Below are positions 1 through 9,914 of a DNA stretch of 64,000 bases, piece by piece. This DNA comes from Rhynchonema sp. JSB1_4. Its lineage: Eukaryota > Nematoda > Chromadorea > Monhysterida > Xyalidae. The stretch spans positions 45,393-109,392 of the forward strand of contig JASAMV010006242.1 in NCBI GenBank assembly GCA_030248065.1, written 5' to 3'. Position 1 is the first letter of the stretch; every line of letters begins with the position of its first letter. The notes beneath the pieces are model-generated. The model was not told the DNA's origin. It searched no databases and saw nothing but the letters and a program-made list of their open reading frames with translations. The position numbers were made by a program, and so were the translations under genes.

Positions 1-441
1 CTCTTCTTCTGCAACTCGTAGCCAATCTTGGTGACGTCCTGTTCATTTGTGGTCGCATCTATTTGTGCACTCAGTTGCTCCACATCCTTTTGTATCGCCA
101 GCAAATGTGCACATTTCGACTGCATCAGCGCCTCTACGTCGGCTGCAGCACGTTCCTCGAGGTTGACCAGCTGCAATAGATAAAATTTCGTGAAACATTT
201 TGGACCCCACAAGGCAGCGAGCTCGAGATGAAAAACGCGCCCAAAAACGGCCAGGTGGCGAAAAACGTTTTCCATTCGTAGTTTGGCAAGTCTTGGAACT
301 GACCCTCTCAGCGCAATATTCGGCGTCTTGTTTGATCAGGTCCTGTTTGGCAGCCAACGCCTGATGTTCTTGCTGTTTGGCGACCAGCGTTGGTGCAATT
401 GTTTGCGTCAAATATTGCGTGAATTGCTCACGAAGAGCCAT
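1..441 (-). CDS. Coiled-coil protein, N-terminal part (runs off the window)
   Basis: Two exons are visible on the minus strand. Exon 1 (441-304) starts with MALREQF and ends AER before a GTCAGT donor. Exon 2 (170 down to the window edge) follows a TTGCAG acceptor and reads LVNLEERAAADVEAL. The junction is phase 0. The roughly 100 visible residues are rich in A, Q, E and K and predict continuous coiled coil, with no signal peptide or membrane segment. I do not recognise the family. Small coiled-coil subunits of trafficking, centrosomal or kinetochore complexes would all fit. The gene lies downstream of, and on the same strand as, the p31comet-like gene. Confidence 0.55.
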
Positions 442-1215
442 CGCGCGCTGTTGGTTTGGGGCACTTTACAATAATTGGTTTGGTTTCGGTTAACGTTTGG
501 TGATTGCTCGAATTTAGTTGCCTGCAACATCAAGAACGGATCTGGTGCAAACTACGGACTTTTTTAAGATGATCGATCACACACACAACATAATAAGCCG
601 ATAGGAAATCGACCTTGGTCACGACAACCAAATCATCTTCAAGGAAAAACAGCAAAGAAACAAAGCAGTGACTCGAAAGTATTTTTTGCGAAGCACAACA
701 ACCCACAGCTGAGACAAACAATATCAGTAATCCAACAGTCGTTGGTCAAGAACATTATGGCAAGGCCTAAAACACAAATTCGCGCGTCTGAAATGCGAAA
801 GCATGAGATCAGAAGAAACAGCAAAACAATCAGCAATAGTATGTGATCACTCGAGTTTGTAGCCAAACACCGGTGAATTGAGCGCGAACCACGCATGATC
901 ATCGATGTCAACGTCCCAGTCTGAAACTAGCGAATAAAGTATCTGGATCAAAAAATAAAAACAAGAAAGACAGAACCAACGCCCAGTCGACCGACATTAC
1001 TGTCTGTCAAAAAATAAAAACAAGAAGAACAAAAACAACGCCAAACTATTTAGTTGAGTATTCGTCGACCGACACTGCTGTCCGTGATTGATCACAAAAT
1101 GAGCAACACCAGTCTTCAGCTTGACTAATCTCGTGTCACTTGGCAGTGCAAAGGATTCCCTGGATTGAAATTGGTCAATTAAATAACGAACAATGAAGAA
1201 AATGACAAAATTTTA
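442..1215. other. Intergenic stretch between two minus-strand genes
   Basis: This is about 770 bp between the start of the coiled-coil gene (441) and the stop of the p31comet-like gene (1216). It should hold the 5' flank of the former and the 3' UTR of the latter. Apart from an imperfect tandem duplication near 948-1083 I see no gene. Short ORFs are present but have no splice or protein support. Confidence 0.5.
948..1083. repeat. Imperfect tandem duplication, about 60-75 bp unit
   Basis: Two copies of a unit that begins CAAAAAATAAAAACAAGAA and continues through a GTCGACCGACA block to a CTGTC end. The copies differ by small indels. No coding or RNA role is apparent. Confidence 0.6.
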
Positions 1216-4200
1216 TTAGGAAAATGTGAAATATGACCTGGATTCAAATCCCGTGCCCTGCACTGTCGTATCCTTGTGAGCGTACAACAGCACCTGCATT
1301 TTTCTGTACGAAGGAATGGCGGGTAACTTGCGGAAATTGGACCCGACGCCGTTACCGACCAGTGTCGCAGCTGTTCGTTGGAAATCACTGAAAGTATGTT
1401 GGTGCAGTTGCATGCAGCTCAAGATCCACATCATTTGTGACCATTTTGTGTTGAAAAGGAAAATCGTGAAGAAGTTTAGCGTTTTGTGGCACATTAAATC
1501 CAAGTGCCATCGTGGTAGTTCTACGGGATACTCCGCAAACAGAACTGTGCTTATTGTTTTATCAAGCAGGAAAAACTGGAATAAACAACTCACCGAGCCT
1601 TGAAGCCAGTTGTTTCATCATGACAAAAACCGGATTGATTTGACATTTCACACATCGAGTGTCGAATGCGATAAATGTCGGACGGGCTTTGCAGCGATGG
1701 ACCAAGTAGCAGCACAACCTCCCGGATTTTGCCAATGTTGTGCGAACGAAAGACGTCTTGCAGCGATTGACGGCACTAGAAAGTAGGTCGCACAATGACC
1801 ATATAAGAATTCATCAAATCTATCCTGATTTTCACGTTCAGTCACTCTTAACCACTGTGCTATTTGTGATTCTCACAAAACATTTTCACCTGAAAGTAAT
1901 CCGTGCGGCGTTAGCTTTTACAAGCACGCAACACGGCAACAGTTTTTGTTTGTCGAGCGGTATAAGCCAGTTTTAGCCAAACAATTCTTCATTTCGACAA
2001 AAAAATGACTTCGCCGTAAGGCCGGAGTTTCGAAAAACATTGCCTGCCAGTGTTGGAGAATGTCCAAAAGGGGCAAAAATCGGTCAAATTTTCTCCTCAA
2101 AAAGTGAATTTTTCCTGATTTTGGGTCCTCCCCCCCCCCCCTTCCCCCCAGGGAAATACACTAACCGCCGCACGGAAACAGGGGTAGGTACACTAACCGC
2201 CGCGCCGGACCAGGAACTACACTGCTTCGCCGTAAGGCCGGAGGTTCGAAAAACACCCCAGGAGGGGGGGGGGGGGTAGCCCCCCCAGTACAGTAGGTTT
2301 CCCCCCTCGCCTGGTACAGTAGGTATCCCGACCGATGTTTGGCATGGTACAGTACAGTGTAGTTCCTGGGGGGGAAGGAGGGGGGTCCCCCTCGGGTACG
2401 TCTGTTCCCCCTCCATGGTACGCCTGCCCCACTGTTCCCCCTCCGGGTACGTCTGCTCCCCCAATTTTTACCTAAAATAGGCAAATTTTGGCCTAAAATA
2501 GGCATTTTTTGGCCTAAAATGGGTGATTTTTAGGTCAATGATGTCAAAAGTCGCCAAAATACCCTTTTTATGGAGAATTTTTTCCGAAAAGGGGCAAAAT
2601 GAGCCAAATTTTCGACCTCAAAAAAGGACTTTTCTCCAAATTTGGGTCCTCCCCCCCCCTTCCGGGTCCCTCCCCCCCTCCTTCCCCTCCCCAGGTGGGT
2701 ACGTCTGTTCCCCCTCCGACAAAAGGGGGGTACCGTCTGTTCCCCCGCCGGACCAGGAACTACAATGTTACAGTCGGTACCCCCCCCCCCCGATTTTCAC
2801 CCCGTTACAGTAGGTATCCCCCCGATTTTGCCTCAAAAGTGCCAATTTTTGACCAAAATGGCCAAAATTAGTGTAAAATCAGTGGTTTTTACCTCAAATT
2901 ACCCCAAATTCGCGCGCTACGCGCGCAAATACTACGTTTTCACACGATTCCACACATAATAAACACATTAAAAATTTTCACCCCAAAACCTAACCCCCCA
3001 AACCCCACCCTAGGTACATAACCCCCCCAGGCCATCGGCTCTGGTACAGTAGGTATCCCCCACTCTCCGAGCGCGGTACAGTAGGTATCCCCCCTCCAGA
3101 GTACCTCCAACACTGTTGCCTGCCATGTGTTATGTCGTTCCGTTTCCGTATCTGCACATCGTAATTCTTGCCGCCCCCAACCTCGACTCAACCAACCAGA
3201 GATTAGGATCGGGCCGGGTAACCTCGGCCCGGCCCGACTGACCAAAACTACGGCCCGGCCCGATTTTGGGGTCAGTGCTGTGGCTGGGGGGCCCTCCCCA
3301 AAGGCACAGTATCTCCTCTCGCCAGTACGGTATTGTGGCCACCCGCGCTGAGGTACAGTATTTCCCCTTCTCTGGTACGGCATCTCCCCTAATTTTTCCA
3401 AAATTTCCTCCCAAAAGTACCACTTTTGGCCCAAAATTGGTCAAAATTGACTAAAAGTGCAACAATTCGCATTTTAACCTATAAAAATTGAATTCTCGCG
3501 AAAGTAGTATGGTAAAGTATCTCCCCCTAAAATTTTTTCCCTCCCCCACCCCCAAATCTGATCCCCTCAAATTCTGGGTACAGTACCCCGGTATCTCCCC
3601 TCTTTTTGGCCGCAAGGTACAGTATCTCCCCCTCAGAAGTAACCACAGCACTGTTTGGGGTCAAAGGAAAAAATGGTCAAAAAAGGCCAAAATTTCCAAA
3701 AATTTTCTTGCTGAAGCACGTTTAGTGGTTCGGTTTCTGTGAACCAGGTCCATTTAGGCCCCACAAAAAATGTGCACATATTCTGCGCGCAGCGCAATTT
3801 TTGGTCAAAAGCCGTTTTTGGCTCGCAATTGAGCAAGTCCGGCCCGGCCCGAACCTCCAAATCTCCGGCCCGGCCCGAACCTAACGTCCAAAATCCCGGC
3901 CCGGCGCGGCCCGAAGCTCGGGCCGATCCTAAGTTCTGGAAACCAACACAACACCGGCAGTGTGGTGGCAGGCCAATCGACCCAAGACACCCTAGGGGTA
4001 TACTTGCGCATTTTTCCGCAAAATATATTTTTGAAAAAAAACCGTTTTTTCCGAAAAAAAACCGTTTTTTTCCAAATATTTTTCCAGTACTTAAGGATAC
4101 CCATGGTCCAAAAACGGCTATTTTGGAGAAAATTTTGTCGGGAAATGGCCTGAAAGAGGCTAAAAATGCACTTGGAGATTAAAAAGTGCTCATTTTGAAC

Positions 4201-6837
4201 TGTTTAGCACCGATTTACATTGGTTTTGACAACATCCTTTCGCAACCTTTGAAAATATTTCGGAAATTGGAAAAAAAACCGTTTTTTTCCAAAAGTTGCC
4301 ACTTGGAAAAATTTCCGGAAAAATAAAAACGTATTTTTCCGGGCCTCGGAAAAAAAACGTTTTTTTCGGTTTTTCCGAAAAAAAAACGGTTTTTTTCCGG
4401 CCCGCAAGTATACCTAGGGGGGGAAGGTTTCGGACTTACTCGAGATACCCCCCAGAGGCTACCCAAGATACCCCGTCAAAAGGCGAAAAAAGGCGTTTTT
4501 TGCATGCAATTTTATTGCAAAATTGGCCTAAAAATGGGTATTTTTTGACATTTTTGCCGAAAATTGACCTAAAATGACCATTTTTGGGTGTTTGCGTGTT
4601 TGGATTTTTGGGGGTCCCGAGGTCGAAAAACACCTATTTTTGCCTTTGAAAACCATAAATCTACTTACTCGAGATACCCTTTGGGGTCGGCTCGAGATAG
4701 ATACCCTTCCCCCCCATCCCCCCTAAGGGTTGACTCGAGATAGATACCCCTTAGGGGGGAATCCCCCCATCCCCCCCAGCCACTACAGTGAACCGGTAAA
4801 CTGAAATCTGGAAACTGAAACCAACGCTCAAGAATTGTCTGACAAATTTTGTGCGACCTCGATCTCGATGGCAGCGTTGTGGTAAGCCGTTCTCAAGATG
4901 CAGCGGACCGTCGTTGGAAACGCCTTCGACGGTAGATTCACAAGAAATGGATGACAAAAGCGCATCACCGATCTGGAAGAACAAAGGTATTTGAATTGTT
5001 GTGGCGAAAAATACGGTAATTCTGACAAAACCGGCACTGCTTGGAGTTGGGATAGGGACCCAGTGCTTAAGGATTGAGCGTCGAGGTTTTTGATTGCAGG
5101 CAATGGTGTAGCAGGGGGGGTGGGGGGTCCCCCCCCCCCAGGTACAGTAGGTAGGTTGCCGCCCCTCGCCTGGTACAGTAGGTAGGTTGCCGCCCCTCCC
5201 CTGGTACAGTAGGTAGGTTGCCGCCCCACCTAACTTTTCACCCAAAACATTCATTTTTGGCTTAAAATTGCATAAAATTAGCATATTTGTCTGCAAATAG
5301 GCGAAAAATCGCGCGCTGCGCGCGAAATTAGTGTTTTAGCCCTCATTTTCTTCAGTATTTAGACATAAAAAATTTCGGTTTCCAGATGACCCCCCCCCCC
5401 AAGTGGTACGACCCCCCCCTAGCTCGGCTGGTACAGTAGGTACCGTAAAAACCTAAATACAAGGGGGGGCTCTATTAATTCACTGCAGTGTAGTTCCTGG
5501 GGGGGAGGGGGGGTCCCCCCCCTCGGGTACGTCTGTTCCCCCTCCTGTGATCGTGGTCATCCGTTGACCTGTGCTACAGCCCGTGAAGTAGTGTGTGTTA
5601 CACTGACTGAGGCTGTGTGTGTGTACGCGCTAGTGTGCGTTACACGTTATACCTTGTTCGTGCAGTCGTTTGGTGCTGCATAGGTATAAGAGCACGCTCA
5701 AGCACGCCAGCCAGACGGACGCGTAGTTCAGTTGGTTAGAACAGCCGGAAGACGCAGGTTCAACCCCTGCCGTGTCCATATGTTTGGTGGTGTGGCTTGG
5801 AGGATCACACTCCGAGGTACGCCTGCCCCACTGTTCCCCCTCCGGGTACGTCTGCTCCCCCAATTTTTGCCTAAAATAGGCAAATTTAGGCCTAAAAAAG
5901 GCATTTTTAGGCCAAAAATAGGTAAACTTTAAGTGAAACCTCCAAAAAAAACGCCAAAATACCCTTTTTATAGGGGATTTTTCGCAAAAGAAGGCAAAAA
6001 TAGTCCAATTTCTCGACCTCAAAAAATGACTTTTTTCCGTCCCCCCCAAATTGGGACTTCCCCCCCAGGTAGGTACGTCTGTTCCCCCTCCGAAAATAGT
6101 GGAGGGTACGTCTGTTCCCCCTCCGGACCAGGAACTACACTGATTCACTGACCCCATTTTCAAAAAATTATTTTCGTTTCTCAGCGAGAGCGTTCCAAAT
6201 CCGGTGTTATTTTCGATCGATATTCCGAGGGGGGCTCTATTCCGGGGGGGGGGGCTCTATTTAGGTTTTTACGGTAGGTTGCCGCCCCGCATTTTGGGTG
6301 GTACAGTAGGTTGCCGCCCCGCCTGCGGCCTGGGTAGCTACACCACTGATTGCAGGCACAGGCTGCACAAGCCTGACCCCAAAAAAACCACAATACTTTA
6401 AAAGGTAAAATTTAGTGGCTTTTGTCCAAAAATTACTAGCTCTTTTCACCCTTGCAAATTTTGTGGCACAAAACACTAAGTGCTAAAATTTACTAGCGTC
6501 TGAAAAAAGTTACCAGCTAAAAAGCTAAATTTTAATCCAAAAAAACCAAGCTTAACAACCTCCGACCTTTGAATTCTTTCGTCGAAAAATTCACTATTCA
6601 AATGAAGAAAGCAAAAACTGACCACTTCGGGTACAATTGAGCGCTCGTACAGCAAATATCGAATGATTTCATCGAGTATCAATGGCGTGCTATGCACACA
6701 CATGCATTTGTTGTAGTTCAATTGTACAACTGTTGTGTTGGACTCAGAAAATTCTTCGTCATTCAGCATTTCTGTTTTCGAGAGCGAGACGCCTGCTTTT
6801 CGGTGCCCCTTCCGTTTCTTCAGGTTGACGCCTGAAT
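1216..6837 (-). CDS. MAD2L1BP: p31comet-like MAD2-binding protein (5' end incomplete)
   Basis: Four phase-consistent minus-strand exons are visible: 6837-6623, 4972-4826, 1775-1594 and 1387-1216. The first has DEIIRYLLYER, matching the helix of p31comet around its HxMYQRQQxP stretch. The third has REVVLLLGPSLQSPSDIYRI, matching the family strand VLILLGGxxLSPxEFYEL. The last has NFRKLPAIPSYRKMQVLL, matching the C-terminal FRPKLNYRVPS region. p31comet is a HORMA-fold adaptor that binds closed MAD2 and, with TRIP13, disassembles the mitotic checkpoint complex. Exon 1 as seen starts in phase 1, so at least one upstream exon with the ATG lies above 6837 and was not found. An AATAAA overlaps the stop codon. 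The introns of about 1.65 and 3.05 kb consist almost wholly of nested MITEs. Exon 2 is assigned only by splice phase and is the weakest part. Confidence 0.68.
2048..3115 (-). mobile_element. hAT-type MITE, family A (CAGTGTTGGAGGT), copy 1, interrupted
   Basis: TIRs CAGTGTTGGAG... and ...CCTCCAACACTG are flanked by an exact 8-bp duplication, TTGCCTGC (2040-2047 and 3116-3123). The internal motif GGTACAGTAGGTATCC is repeated, and a central palindrome TTCGCGCGCTACGCGCGC lies near 2910. A family B element is inserted at 2355-2767. The left 200 bp is rearranged and carries another family B fragment with a duplicated CTTCGCCGTAAGGCCGGAG. Confidence 0.85.
2355..2767 (+). mobile_element. hAT-type MITE, family B (CAGTGTAGTTCCTGG), inside family A copy 1
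   Basis: Starts CAGTGTAGTTCCTGG and ends CCAGGAACTACAATG. It is flanked by near-matching octamers GTACAGTA and TTACAGTC. It carries repeats of GGTACGTCTGTTCCCCC, poly-G/C runs and a central AAAATAGGC-rich segment. It splits one of the GGTACAGTAGGTATCC repeats of the host element. Confidence 0.75.
3197..3939 (+). mobile_element. hAT-type MITE, family G (CAGAG..., GGCCCGGCCCG arrays), copy 1
   Basis: Left end CAGAGATTAGGATCGGGCC; right end GGGCCGATCCTAAGTTCTG(G). Flanking octamers CAACCAAC and AAACCAAC match at seven of eight bases. Arrays of GGCCCGGCCCGA lie in both subterminal regions. A family F element is inserted at 3273-3653. Confidence 0.75.
3273..3653 (+). mobile_element. hAT-type MITE, family F (CAGTGCTGTGG), copy 1, nested in G
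   Basis: TIRs CAGTGCTGTGGCT and AACCACAGCACTG have an exact 8-bp duplication TTTGGGGT on both sides (3265-3272 and 3654-3661). The internal motif GGTACAGTATCTCCCC is repeated. Confidence 0.88.
3958..4790 (+). mobile_element. hAT-type MITE, family D (CAGTGTGGTGGCAGGCC), copy 1, interrupted
   Basis: Left end CAGTGTGGTGGCAGGCC, right end CAGCCACTACAGTG, the same termini as the clean copy at 32053-32490. Repeats of CTCGAGATA(GATA)CCCC lie in both arms. A TATACTTGCG element is inserted at 3999-4412. Flanking octamers AACACCGG and AACCGGTA are only loosely similar, so the target duplication is not proven here. Confidence 0.75.
3999..4412. mobile_element. TATACTTGCG inverted-repeat element, nested in family D copy 1
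   Basis: Ends TATACTTGCGC and GCAAGTATA; exact 8-bp duplication CCTAGGGG (3991-3998 and 4413-4420). The interior is a chain of AAAAAACCGTTTTTT palindromes. Comparison with the uninterrupted family D copy at 32053 confirms the insertion point. Confidence 0.88.
5549..5808 (+). mobile_element. Insert of about 260 bp with tRNA-like module (possible SINE)
   Basis: This block interrupts the family B motif GGTACGTCTGTTCCCCCTCC, with CTCC on both borders. It contains TG dinucleotide runs and the tRNA-like sequence at 5717-5778. No poly-A tail is seen. The limits are inferred by comparison with uninterrupted family B copies. Confidence 0.5.
5717..5778 (+). pseudogene. tRNA-like sequence lacking an anticodon arm
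   Basis: A 7-bp acceptor stem (GGACGCG with CGTGTCC, one wobble pair, then A), a 4-bp D stem (GTTC/GAAC), an A-box-like TAGTTCAGTTGG and a perfect 5-bp T stem GCAGG-TTCAACC-CCTGC with a B-box-like GGTTCAACCCC are all present. Only 11 nt separate the D arm and T arm, so there is no room for an anticodon arm. It cannot be a standard tRNA and is best read as a tRNA-derived pol III module. Confidence 0.6.
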
Positions 6838-7798
6838 CTGGAAGCCTGCATGTGTGGGGCGTGTGTGCGTCATATTGCACACGATTTTATGTCATCAGCC
6901 CAGAGGACGGGGAGCTAAATCATGAAAATAAGAACGAAATAACGAAACAAAACAAGTTATTCCCCAAGGCCCAAACATGCCACGCCAAAACAAAATTAGT
7001 GAAAATAATTCCGTTCTGGTGTTGGCCGCACGTTTTTATGCAGTTCGTGTCGAAAGAAAAGAATCAATCGCTGATTGGACGCAACTCTCAGCTGATTGCC
7101 CAGGAAAGGATTTTGAATCCACACTTCGTTGCGAGACCTGACGTTTTGCTCGTGCTTTGCTATAGGTGAGAGAACTTCGTGTCACAAGCTGGATCAGTCT
7201 CTAGCAAACCGGTTGTAAGCGACTGCTTTGTTGCAGATTTTCCAATTTCAGACTGGGTGCCCATTTTTTAATTAATTTGGATTAATTGGATTGGATTATG
7301 TGTCTGGGTCTGTTTTCGTGGTTTGTTGTGTGTGGTGTGAGAAAGTCGCATTTTGCTTCCGGTAAAAACCCGTTTTTTCAGAGCCGGATACATTTTCAAG
7401 ATAAATTTCCGGAAAAACTACCGAACACGTGCCAATAGGTCAGGTGATTTACTTTTTCGAAAAAATGTGTTTTTTCGGTCGAAATCGAAAATAACGTAGA
7501 ATTTTCTTGAAGGTTCCATACCATGTCATAAAATCGTTTTAAAAGGGACCAAAACACCTTCAAAAAAGCTTTTTTCGTCCTAAAGCACACCTGAAACCCT
7601 TATTGGGCAATAAACAAGCCGAACACTACTCGGTCTAAAACTAAAAATTGGTGCGGTCTGCGGTGTTGGTGTATCGTGTATGTTTTTGCTCCTGCCTGTA
7701 TCAGAGGTATGCAGTGTAGTTCCTGGGGGGGGAGGGGGTCCCCCCCCTCGGGTACGCTATCCAGTGTAGTTCCTGGTCCGGAGTAGGCCTGGGCACAA
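6838..7798. other. Unassigned stretch upstream of the visible p31comet exons
   Basis: No confident gene. It may contain the missing first exon(s) of the p31comet-like gene on the minus strand. 7361-7580 holds AAACCCGTTTTTT-like A/T palindromes typical of the CCGTTTTT elements. Long ORFs on either strand lack splice or protein support. Confidence 0.4.
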
Positions 7799-8288
7799 TA
7801 CCACTTTTGACACCCAATACCAATACCCAATACCAATACCGGCCCTGTACCAATACCCAATACCCAATACCAATACCGAATTGGGGACCTAATACCAATA
7901 CCCAATACCAATACCGGGCGAGACCCAATACCAATACCCAATACCAAATCAATACTACTGAAGTGGTTGGTATTGGGTTTGGTATTGGGTTGGTATTGGT
8001 ATTGAGTATTGGGTTGGTATTGGTATTGGGTATTGGGTATTGGTCTTAGTATTGGTTTGGTATTGGGTTTTTGGTCTGGTATTGGGTTGGTATTGGGTTT
8101 GGTATTGGTTTGGTATTGGGTTTTGAGTCAGGTATTGGGTTTGGTATTGGGTTTTTCTGGGTTAGTATTGGGTATTGGTTTTGACCCAATATCTGGGCAA
8201 ACCCAATACCAATACCAGGCCAGCTTCAATACCAATACCCAATACCAGAAATAGACCCAATACCAATACCAAACACTGGTATTGGTAT
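7799..8288. repeat. Snap-back (CCAATA)n-type minisatellite
   Basis: Arrays of CCCAATACCAATA run from about 7805 to 7950, switch to the complementary TATTGGGTTGGTATTGG from about 7966 to 8190, then switch back to about 8275. The two strand-sense blocks can pair into a very long hairpin. A short continuation at 9178-9226 shows that the family A MITE (8289-9177) inserted into the array. Confidence 0.88.
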
Positions 8289-9177
8289 CAGTGTTGGAGG
8301 TACTCTGGAGGGGGGGATACCTACTGTACCGCGCTCGGCGAGGGGGATACCTACTGTACCAGAGCCGATGGCCTGGGGGGGGGGGGTTATGTACCTAGGG
8401 GGGGTTTGGGGGGGGGGTTAGGTTTTGGGGTAAAAATTTTTAATGTGTTTATTATGTGTGGAATCGTGTGAAAACGTAGTATTTGCGCGCGTAGCGCGCG
8501 AATTTGGGGTAATTTGAGGTAAAAACCACTGATTTAACACTAATTTTGGTCATTTTGATCAAAAAATGGCACTTTTGAGGCAAAATCGGGGGGGGATACC
8601 TACTGTACCGGGGTGAAAATCGGGGGGATACCTACTGTACCATGCCAAACATCGGGGGGGATACCTACTGTACCAGGCGAGGGGGGATACCCATAGTAGT
8701 GGCTGGGGGGGGGTTGGGGGGGGGGTTACCCCCCCCCCTCTCAGTACTTACCTACCACAAAACCCGAGGGGGGGGGGGTTGGGGGGGGGGGGTTGAGTAC
8801 TTACCTCTCACAACTCCAAATCATACCTCTCACAAGCAATTTTATACCTTTTTAAGGCAAAAATCGGTGTTTTTCGACCTTATTTTCCCAAAAATCGCGC
8901 GCTCCGCGCGCAAACCCACCCATTAAACCTATTTTTAGGCGATTTTCGGCGAAAATTTTGAAAAAGTACTGTTTTTACCTCAATTTTTGGCCAAAATTGT
9001 ATCACAAAAACGGTGTTTTTTCGCCTTTTTGGGTGACCAAAATCGTACCTCTCACGCTTCCGGTCCCAACCCCGCATCATACTTACCTCCCACACATGGG
9101 CCTGCCACTACACTGGGGATACCTACTGTACTGGGGGGGGGGCTACCCCCCGAACCCCCCCCCCACCTCCAACACTG
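8289..9177 (+). mobile_element. hAT-type MITE, family A, copy 2, interrupted by family C
   Basis: CAGTGTTGGAGGT ... ACCTCCAACACTG with exact 8-bp duplication ATTGGTAT (8281-8288 and 9178-9185). Five or more GGATACCTACTGTACC motifs separated by G-runs; palindrome GCGCGCGTAGCGCGCG near 8485. Confidence 0.9.
8692..9115 (-). mobile_element. hAT-type MITE, family C (CAGTGTAGTGGCAGGCC / CATAGTAGTGG), copy 1
   Basis: Left end CATAGTAGTGGCTGG, right end GCCTGCCACTACACTG, exact duplication GGGATACC (8684-8691 and 9116-9123), which lies inside a family A motif repeat. Arrays of TACCTCTCAC / GTACTTACC and palindrome TCGCGCGCTCCGCGCGC. Confidence 0.9.
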
Positions 9178-9226
9178 ATTGGTATTGGTATTGGGTGGTA
9201 TTGGTATTGGGTATTGTGCCCACCCA

Positions 9227-9914
9227 TAGTCCGGAGGGGGAGATAGCGGACCCTCCGTTTTTTTCGGAGGGGGAGATAGTGTACCCCCGAGGGTTTTTGA
9301 GGTAGAAAATTTGACCTATTTTTGCCCCTTTTTGGAAAAAATTCTTCATAAAAAGGGCATTTTGGGGACTTTTGAGAACATTGACCTAAAAATCACGCAT
9401 TTTTGGTATAAAAATGCCCATTTTAGGCCTAAAAATGCCTATTTTAGGCAAAAATTGGTGGAGATAGTGTACCCGGAGGGGGAGATAGGGGGATAGTGTA
9501 CCACCTGAGAGGGAGATAGCGTACCCCGAGGGGGACCCCCCCTCCCCCCCCAGGAACTACACTGACGCTATCTCCCCCTCGGGTGGTACACTATCCCCCT
9601 ATCGCCCCCTCCGGGTACACTATCTCCCCCAATTTTTGCTTAAAATGGCCATTTTTAGGCCTAAAATGGGCATTTTTAGGCCTAAAATGTGTGATTTTCT
9701 GGTCAATGTTCTCAAAAGTCGCCAAAATACCCTTTTTATGAAGAATTTTTTCCAAAAAGGGGCAAAAATAGGTCAAATTTTCTACCTCAAAAAGTGACTT
9801 TTTCCCAAATTTGGGTCTTCCCCCCCCCTTACCCCCTCGGGTGGTACACTATCTCCCCCTCCGAAAAAAACGGAGGGTCCGCTATCTCCCCCTCCGGACC
9901 AGGAACTACACTGC
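9227..9914. repeat. Inverted pair of family B-like elements (head-to-head palindrome)
   Basis: Two copies of a family B variant with the motif GGGGGAGATAGTGTACC in opposite orientation. The left copy runs about 9227-9564 and the right copy about 9565-9914, each ending CCAGGAACTACACTG. Both carry the AAAATGGGCATTTTTAGG core. The left copy lacks its outer CAGTG terminus. Confidence 0.72.

Larger units (their letters stand above)
5486..6142 (+). mobile_element. hAT-type MITE, family B, inside element P
   Basis: CAGTGTAGTTCCTGG ... CCAGGAACTACACTG with an exact 8-bp duplication ATTCACTG (5478-5485 and 6143-6150). A foreign block of about 260 bp containing a tRNA-like sequence separates its left arm from the rest. 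Confidence 0.88.
5443..6274. mobile_element. CCGTAAAAACCTAAATA element (family P), copy 1, inside Q
   Basis: Inverted ends CCGTAAAAACCTAAATA and TATTTAGGTTTTTACGG, with repeated GGGGGCTCTATT motifs. Flanking host sequence GTAGGT occurs on both sides but the exact duplication length is unclear. A family B element is inserted in it at 5486-6142. Confidence 0.72.
5101..6348 (-). mobile_element. hAT-type MITE, family Q (CAGTGGTGTAGCTAC), outer shell of a four-level nest
   Basis: Left end CAATGGTGTAGCAGGGG, right end GGTAGCTACACCACTG, exact 8-bp duplication ATTGCAGG (5093-5100 and 6349-6356). Repeats of GGTACAGTAGGTTGCCGCC lie in both arms, and the palindrome ATCGCGCGCTGCGCGCG lies near 5309. It is interrupted by element P. 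Confidence 0.87.

Noticed and set aside
1179..1388. Frame containing RARDLNPGHISHF on the minus strand
   Set aside because: It overlaps the last p31comet exon in another frame and lacks independent support.
1562..1795. Alternative frame of the third p31comet exon with cysteine pairs (CVKCQ)
   Set aside because: The frame giving REVVLLLG is the only one that keeps splice phase with the neighbouring exons and matches the family.
2040..2871. Several proline/glycine-rich ORFs on both strands
   Set aside because: They translate the G/C runs and array motifs of MITE families A and B; the same frames recur at every copy and shift with run length.
4828..5229. Alternative frame of p31comet exon 2 (RSVMRFCHPF...)
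   Set aside because: It looks protein-like but needs a phase that neither neighbouring junction supplies and has an in-frame stop before the donor.
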